From positions 806,001-870,000 of the forward strand of contig CAVQUX010000014.1 of the NCBI GenBank assembly GCA_963716925.1: a stretch of DNA of 64,000 bases, in the 5' to 3' direction. Position numbers and translations under genes: made by a program. The number at the start of each line of letters is the position of its first letter. Within the stretch, counting starts at the first letter, position 1. This stretch comes from DAISKN01 sp963716925. Its GTDB lineage: Bacteria > Acidobacteriota > Vicinamibacteria > Marinacidobacterales > SMYC01. Of this stretch, positions 59,400 to 64,000 are shown in pieces. The notes beneath the pieces were generated by a model, which was given only the letters and a program-made list of their open reading frames with translations, ran no database searches and was not told the DNA's origin.

Positions 59400-60646
59400 C
59401 GATCGAGGCGGACGCTTCCCTGAAGCGCCTCCTCGACGAGGTCGAGGCGCGGCCGCCCGGTCCCGGGGATCCGGCGATCGATGGCCTCTCTCCCGCGCTC
59501 GTTCTCGAGCCCGGGACGGAGAAGGGCTGCGCGCGCGCGCTGGCGCTTTGCCAGAGCGAGGGAATGGCGGTGGTTCCTCTCGGGGCGGGAACGAGGCTCG
59601 AAGTCGGAAATCCGCCGAGCCGTCTCGACGTCTTCCTCTCGACCCGAGCGCTCGAGGGAATCGTGGATCACGCGGAAGGCGATCTCACGGTGGTGGTCCG
59701 GGCGGGCACTTCGCTCGAGGCTCTCAATCGCGAGCTTTCGCGCGCCCGCCAGTTCATTCCCCTCGATCCGCCGCTTCCTGCGAAGGCGACGATCGGCGGA
59801 GTCCTCGCGCTCGGCGAGCCGGGGTTTCGAAGGCGCCCCGGCGCCCGGCCCCGGGATCTCCTCCTGGGCTTCGAGGCGGTCCTCGCCGACGGCACCGAGG
59901 TCAAGGCGGGAGGGCGCGTGGTGAAGAACGTGGCCGGATACGAGCTCTCGAAGCTCCTCGTGGGATCCGCGGGAACCCTCGCCGTAGTGACCCGAGCCTG
60001 CTTGAGGCTTCGCGCGATTCCCGAGGAGGTCGTGACATTGGCGTTTCCGTTCTCGCGGCTTTCCCGAGCGGCGCAGGCCGTCCACGGGATCGCGCGCCAG
60101 GCCGTCCTTCCCGAGGCCGTCGCCCTGCTGAACCCCGAGCTCTCGAAGGAGAACGGCTTCGAGGACTGGACCCTTCTGGCGCGCTTCGAGGGATTCCGGG
60201 AGGAGACGAGCGAAGGGGTCGAGGCCGCGCGAGCCCACGCGGGCCGGCGCGGAGCGGAAGCGACTACGCCGGAGGTCTGGGACAGGCTCCGGGACTTTCC
60301 CGCGAGGCCTCTCGGCGAGGCCGAGCTCCTGCTGCGCGGACAGTCCTCATCTGCGCGCGTCGTAGCACTCGCCGGGTCCTGGCAGGACGGCGGCCCTCTC
60401 GTCGCCTACCCCGACTCCGGCCTCGTCTACAGCCAGACGCGGGATCCCGAAGCTCTCGCGAACCGGCGCGAGACCGCGGCTCTCTGCGGGGCGAACGCCG
60501 TCGTCGAGCGGGCGCCGTCGTCGATCAAGAACGAGATCGACGTCTTCGGTGAAATTCCCGGAGGCTTCGAGATCATGAAGCACATCAAGGAGAAGCTCGA
60601 CCCCCGGGGCATCCTTTCGCCCGGACGCTTCGTGGGGCGCCTTTGA
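59396..60646 (+). CDS. glcE: Glycolate oxidase FAD-binding subunit GlcE
   Basis: A 416-residue protein from TTG 59396, overlapping the glcD stop. The FAD domain retains VVPLGAGTRLEVGNPP, ATIGGVLALGEPG and GGRVVKNVAGYELSKLLVGS. GlcE is smaller than GlcD and lacks its cap histidines. It ends LDPRGILSPGRFVG like GlcE. It needs GlcD and GlcF for activity. Confidence 0.92.
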   Translation: MTIEADASLKRLLDEVEARPPGPGDPAIDGLSPALVLEPGTEKGCARALALCQSEGMAVVPLGAGTRLEVGNPPSRLDVFLSTRALEGIVDHAEGDLTVVVRAGTSLEALNRELSRARQFIPLDPPLPAKATIGGVLALGEPGFRRRPGARPRDLLLGFEAVLADGTEVKAGGRVVKNVAGYELSKLLVGSAGTLAVVTRACLRLRAIPEEVVTLAFPFSRLSRAAQAVHGIARQAVLPEAVALLNPELSKENGFEDWTLLARFEGFREETSEGVEAARAHAGRRGAEATTPEVWDRLRDFPARPLGEAELLLRGQSSSARVVALAGSWQDGGPLVAYPDSGLVYSQTRDPEALANRRETAALCGANAVVERAPSSIKNEIDVFGEIPGGFEIMKHIKEKLDPRGILSPGRFVGRL

Positions 60647-61887
60647 CGACTCTCTACGAGAAGACGCTCGCCTGCGTCCACTGCGGGCTCTGTCTTCCCG
60701 CCTGCCCCGTCTATCGCGTCGACCCTCGAGAGTCGATCGCGCCCCGGGGTCAGGTCTACAACATCCGCGCGGTCCTCGAGGGTCGCCTCGAGCTCACTCC
60801 CGCCCTCGCGTCCGAAATCTACGTGTGCCTCGCCTGCCGCGGGTGCGAGTCGGTGTGCCCCTCGGGAGTTCCCGTGGGCTCGATCGTCGAGCAGGCGCGC
60901 GGGCTCATCACCGAAAAACGGCTCGAGGGGAAGTCCGGGCGTTTTCTGAAGCGCGTCCTGCTCTCGGGGGTGCTCGCGCATCCGCGAAGACTTTCGATGC
61001 TCATGGCGCTCCTCCGCGTCTACGAGCGTTCGGGGACGCGTTCGCTCGTCCGGTTTCTGCTCGCGAGGTTTTCCCCGGATCTCGCCGCGCGCGAGCGTCT
61101 CATGCCTTCGATCGGCCGCCGGCCCGAGCCCCTTCCGGAGCTCTCCTCGCCCGCGGGCGAAAAGCGCTCGCGGGTAGCCCTCTTCACCGGCTGCATCGCC
61201 TCGCACTGCTTTGCGGACGTCAACGAGGCGACGCTTCGGGTCCTCCAGAGAAACGGGTTCGAGGTCGTGGTTCCGAAGGACCAGGTCTGCTGCGGCGCCC
61301 TGCACCAGCACAACGGCCTTCCCGACACCGGCCGGGAACTCGCCCGGAGAAACGTCGAGATCTTCGAGCGGACCGACGCCGAGCACGTCGTGGTGAACGC
61401 CGCCGGATGCGGAGCCGCGCTCTCCGAATACGGCGAGTTTCTTCCGGGCGACGCTCGCGCCGCCGCCTTCGCGTCCCGAGTGGTGGATATCTCGGCGCTC
61501 CTGGTGCGCGAGGGCTTCGAGCCTCCCACCTCGAAGCTCGCCCCTACGCGCGTCGCCTACGACGCTCCCTGCCACTTGTTCCACGCGCAGAAAGTGAAGA
61601 ACGAGCCGCGCGAGATCCTGCGGAGCATTCCGGGAGTCGAGCTCGTCGAGCATCACGAGTCCGAGAGGTGCTGCGGGAGCGCCGGCATCTACAACGTGAC
61701 CCACTACGCGATGTCGATGGAGGTCCTCGAGGGGAAGATGCGCGAGATCGCGAAAGTGCGGCCGGACGTCATCGCCACGGGAAACCCTGGCTGCCACATC
61801 CAGCTCTCCGAGGGGGTGCGCCGGTTTGGTCTCCGTGCGGAGGTCGTCCACCCCGTCGTGCTTCTCGACCGCGCGTATCGCGAGTAA
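60643..61887 (+). CDS. glcF: Glycolate oxidase iron-sulfur subunit GlcF
   Basis: A 414-residue protein from TTG 60643, overlapping glcE. Two [4Fe-4S] motifs are at the N-terminus: CVHCGLCLPACPVY and CLACRGCESVCPSG. Two CCG domains follow (CCGALHQHNG and CCGSAGIYNV), which bind heterodisulfide-type clusters and transfer electrons to quinone. Membrane-peripheral. Its presence shows the complex is complete. Confidence 0.94.
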   Translation: MTTLYEKTLACVHCGLCLPACPVYRVDPRESIAPRGQVYNIRAVLEGRLELTPALASEIYVCLACRGCESVCPSGVPVGSIVEQARGLITEKRLEGKSGRFLKRVLLSGVLAHPRRLSMLMALLRVYERSGTRSLVRFLLARFSPDLAARERLMPSIGRRPEPLPELSSPAGEKRSRVALFTGCIASHCFADVNEATLRVLQRNGFEVVVPKDQVCCGALHQHNGLPDTGRELARRNVEIFERTDAEHVVVNAAGCGAALSEYGEFLPGDARAAAFASRVVDISALLVREGFEPPTSKLAPTRVAYDAPCHLFHAQKVKNEPREILRSIPGVELVEHHESERCCGSAGIYNVTHYAMSMEVLEGKMREIAKVRPDVIATGNPGCHIQLSEGVRRFGLRAEVVHPVVLLDRAYRE

Positions 61888-61902
61888 TCCCCGGTCACTG
61901 GC

Positions 61903-62241
61903 TCACAATCGAAGCAGGATTCTCAGCACGTCCTCGACCCTCGACAGGCTTCGCTCGCTCAAGCGTCCCCAACGCTCCACGAGCCGAGTGTCCGAGATGG
62001 AGCGGATGGCCTCGCAGATCACGGCCGAGCGGACCGTGAGGCCTCCCTCTGGAGGAGCCACCACGATGTGCGACGGGATGGCTCGGATGGTCGCGGTGAT
62101 GGGCAGCACGATGACGAGCCCCGCCGGGCCGCCATTGAAGCTGTCTTCCGAAACGACCGCGACAGGGCGTTTTCCCGCTTGCTCGTGACCCCGCGTCGGA
62201 TTGAGGTCCGCGAGCCAGATCTCCCCTCGGCCCACGCTCAT
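61903..62241 (-). CDS. mazF: MazF/PemK-family endoribonuclease toxin
   Basis: A 112-residue protein from ATG 62241, whose start overlaps the antitoxin stop (TGATG); the longer frame upstream is antitoxin shadow. It has RGEIWLADLNPTRGHEQAGK with the catalytic-loop arginine, RPVAVVSEDSFN, and IVLPITATIRAIPSHIVV, typical of MazF. It cleaves mRNA at short sequences. The antitoxin gene is upstream in the same operon. Confidence 0.93.
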   Translation of the reverse strand: MSVGRGEIWLADLNPTRGHEQAGKRPVAVVSEDSFNGGPAGLVIVLPITATIRAIPSHIVVAPPEGGLTVRSAVICEAIRSISDTRLVERWGRLSERSLSRVEDVLRILLRL

Positions 62242-62573
62242 CAGCGCTTCTTCCGTAGGGGGCGTATGGGGCGTTTGGGGCGTTTGGAGCGAGCCACCCC
62301 GTAGCCCGGTTTCGGTTCCGCCACCAAACCATCGGAAAGGGTCTGGTCCCAGAGCGAACCTTCCGTCGTCCACGCTTCCCAGCTCCGCATATCTCGCCGA
62401 AGCTCCGCATAACCCGCATTCACCTCATCGAGGAATCGCTGCCGCCGATACACCTCCAGCGCCGATTTGATGACAGCCTGCATCGACCGGCCTTCCCTTT
62501 CCGAAAGCCACCTCAGGAGTTCCCGGGAATCCTCGGAGATGCGAACGGTTACTTGTCGCTTATTCGGTGTCAT
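62241..62573 (-). CDS. mazE: MazE-like ribbon-helix-helix antitoxin with basic tail
   Basis: A 110-residue protein. The N-terminal RHH motif (RQVTVRISEDSRELLRWLSE) binds DNA, and the middle (FLDEVNAGYAELRRDMRSWE) likely binds the toxin. The C-terminus is an unusual basic tail, SKRPKRPIRPLRKKR, made by a tandem GGCGTTTGG-type repeat on the plus strand (62266-62287). It forms a toxin-antitoxin pair with MazF. Confidence 0.85.
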   Translation of the reverse strand: MTPNKRQVTVRISEDSRELLRWLSEREGRSMQAVIKSALEVYRRQRFLDEVNAGYAELRRDMRSWEAWTTEGSLWDQTLSDGLVAEPKPGYGVARSKRPKRPIRPLRKKR

Positions 62574-62591
62574 TTTATGTAGATGTTTCAG

Positions 62592-62607
62592 TATACAAAA
62601 TCGTATA
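62592..62607. promoter_or_regulatory. Candidate operator of the MazEF pair
   Basis: TATACAAAATCGTATA (arms TATAC/GTATA, six-base spacer) lies 19 bases before the antitoxin start, with GTATAC inside. RHH antitoxins repress their own operon from such palindromes. Confidence 0.5.
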
Positions 62608-62653
62608 TCGCTGAGTCAAGAAATGGGTCGTGCTTCTCGACCGGGCGAAGGGG

Positions 62654-63622
62654 TTAGATCGAGAGAACCAACTTCCCGCTGGTCTGCCGGCTCTCGAGAA
62701 GACGATGGGCTTCCGCCGCCTGCACCAGAGGAAGCACCCGATCGATCTTGACCTCGAGCTCTCCGCGTTCCATCCACGAGAGAACGTCAGAGGCGCGCTC
62801 CAGGATCTCGGCACGGTCCAGGTTGTAGTGCGCGAGGCTCGGGCGGGTGAGGAAGAGCGAGCCCCTTTTCGCGAGCTCGCCCGGATCGAAGGGAGGAACC
62901 GGGCCGCTCGACTGGCCGTAGAGCGCCAGAAGCCCCCGGGGTCTCAACGACCGAAGGCTCTTGTCGAACGTCGTCTTCCCCACGGAATCGTAGACCACGT
63001 CGAGCCCGCGCCCGTCCGTCTCGCGGCGCGCGACCGCTTCGAAGTCCTCTTCGGTGTAGCGAATCACCACGTCCGCTCCGGCGCGCTTCGCCGCTTCCGC
63101 CTTGGCTTCGGTCGACACCGTTCCCAGGACGCGGGCGCCTCGCTTCTTCGCCATCTGCACCAGGAGGAGACCCACCCCTCCCGCCGCCGCGTGAACGAGG
63201 GCCTGGTGTCCCGGGGCCAGCGGAAACGTCGAGTGCGCGAGGTAGTGCGCCGTCATCCCCTGCAGCATCGCGGACGCGGCCGTCTCGAAGCTCACGCGCT
63301 CGGGGATCGGGACGAGCCTCCAGGCGGGCACCACGGCGAGCTCCGCGTAGGAGCCCATCGACATCGCGTAAGCGACGCGGTCGCCCGGCCGCACCTCGGT
63401 CACCTCCGGCCCCACGGCTTCCACCACCCCAGCGCCCTCGTTTCCCGGAGTGAAAGGCAACGGAAGCGGATACAAACCGGTCCGATGGTAGATGTCGATG
63501 AAGTTGACCCCCGCGGCCGAAAGCCGCACGAGGGCTTCTTTGGGCCCCGGAGTCGGCGTCTCGGTCTCTTCGAGGACCAGGACCTCCGGCCCCCCGACGG
63601 CGTGAACACGAATCGCTTTCAT
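62654..63622 (-). CDS. qor: Quinone oxidoreductase (QOR/zinc-independent MDR family)
   Basis: A 322-residue protein: MKAIRVHAVGGPEVLVLEET, RLSAAGVNFIDIYHRTGLYP, PGNEGAGVVEAVG and the NADPH loop VHAAAGGVGLLLVQMAKKRG. It is of the zinc-free QOR type, using NADPH to reduce quinones or enones. It is divergent from the ABC permease gene at 63744. Confidence 0.95.
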   Translation of the reverse strand: MKAIRVHAVGGPEVLVLEETETPTPGPKEALVRLSAAGVNFIDIYHRTGLYPLPLPFTPGNEGAGVVEAVGPEVTEVRPGDRVAYAMSMGSYAELAVVPAWRLVPIPERVSFETAASAMLQGMTAHYLAHSTFPLAPGHQALVHAAAGGVGLLLVQMAKKRGARVLGTVSTEAKAEAAKRAGADVVIRYTEEDFEAVARRETDGRGLDVVYDSVGKTTFDKSLRSLRPRGLLALYGQSSGPVPPFDPGELAKRGSLFLTRPSLAHYNLDRAEILERASDVLSWMERGELEVKIDRVLPLVQAAEAHRLLESRQTSGKLVLSI

Positions 63623-63743
63623 GGTCGGCCCCCCTCGGCTGAGGTAGAAAAGCTACTGCAAAGTTGCTACTGCCGGCAACCTTTTGTTAGCATTGCCTGT
63701 TTGCTCATCCTGCCCGGTTAGGAAAGGAACGTATAGGCCGCGC

Positions 63744-64000
63744 ATGGCCAACTTGCCGCTAGCCAACATCTTCAACCGCAAGACCCGCACCACCGTCGGG
63801 ATCCTCGCCGTCGCGCTCGGGGTCTCGACCGTTCTGGTGCTCGTCGGCCTCGCTCAGGGAAGCCTCGACGAGACCGCGCAGCGCATCCAGAACGTCGGCG
63901 CCGACATCCTGTTCCAGGCGCCCGATGCCTCCGCGTTTCTCGCGATCAGCGCCGGAGTCCTCCCCGAGCGTCTCGAGCCTCTCCTTCGCGAGACGCCCGG
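63744..64000 (+). CDS. MacB/FtsX-type ABC transporter permease, N-terminal part
   Basis: Starts at ATG 63744 (AGGAAAGGAAC upstream is the likely ribosome-binding region) and runs off the right edge without a stop. MANLPLANIFNRKTRTTVGI and LAVALGVSTVLVLVGLAQG give one membrane helix then a periplasmic part (IQNVGADILFQAPD), as in the MacB periplasmic core family. It would export a macrolide-like, lipoprotein or unknown cargo with an ATPase partner beyond the window. Confidence 0.85.
   Translation, partial: MANLPLANIFNRKTRTTVGILAVALGVSTVLVLVGLAQGSLDETAQRIQNVGADILFQAPDASAFLAISAGVLPERLEPLLRETP

Noticed and set aside
1..64000. tRNA or rRNA genes
   Set aside because: No T-loop-like GGTTCGAATCC segments with a matching acceptor stem and no rRNA landmarks were seen on either strand.

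Overview
The window is high-GC, densely coded bacterial DNA with short or overlapping gene junctions. It has no rRNA, tRNA, CRISPR array or prophage that I can see. Gene content suggests Acidobacteriota or a close relative: eukaryotic-like Ser/Thr kinases with the LGTAAYMSPEQARGK signature, a secreted PIG-L deacetylase, an exported P1 peptidase, a DUF885 lipoprotein and CGCAAAG intergenic repeats. The phylum is an inference, not a marker-gene result. Several single-base frameshifts (near 1463, 12138 and 44535) could be real decay or draft-assembly errors.

Layout. 1-5.6 kb: a truncated NhaC antiporter, a frameshifted DUF885 lipoprotein without its HExxH motif, and a hybrid histidine kinase. 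5.7-14.1 kb (+): an envelope-lipid cluster with three GT4 glycosyltransferases, a P1 peptidase, a flippase-like membrane protein, a frameshifted geranylgeranyl-reductase-like flavoprotein, a squalene/phytoene synthase and a methyltransferase. 14.1-19.1 kb: a shattered Ser/Thr kinase relic abutting the end of a class A beta-lactamase gene, then DoxX, an exported HipA/PI-kinase-fold protein, TenA and two exported unknowns. 19.1-33.7 kb (-): one long co-directional run. It starts with an ArsR regulator behind a palindromic operator, then a membrane-bound hydrogenase-4-like complex (two tandem HyfB-type subunits, HyfC, HyfE, HyfF, a NuoC/NuoD-type large subunit and a fused ferredoxin-NuoB subunit), then CorA, glycogen phosphorylase and a Rieske-flavodoxin fusion.

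33.8-43 kb: a secreted PIG-L deacetylase, a zinc-ribbon protein, a 41-residue membrane microprotein overlapping a sodium/solute symporter, a repeat-plus-kinase protein, Dtd, a BNR-repeat protein, a CPBP protease and a DapF-like epimerase. 43-50 kb: an accessory patch with MntA and a broken HepT, a BrnT relic, a DUF234-type ATPase and an orphan Rhs C-terminal tip with a candidate immunity gene in visibly lower-GC DNA. 50-64 kb: PurB, CDGSH and PPOX proteins, an amidohydrolase, a heme-copper-oxidase-like membrane protein, an SDR, FolE/PTPS/YjbQ, glycolate oxidase GlcDEF, a MazEF-like pair, a quinone oxidoreductase and the start of a MacB/FtsX-type permease.

The most notable system is the hydrogenase-4-like complex. 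All four cysteines that would hold NiFe in the large subunit are replaced (Ser230, Thr233, Ser521, Gly524), while the iron-sulfur cysteines of the fused small subunit are kept. It looks like an energy-converting hydrogenase-related (Ehr) ion pump with unknown redox chemistry.
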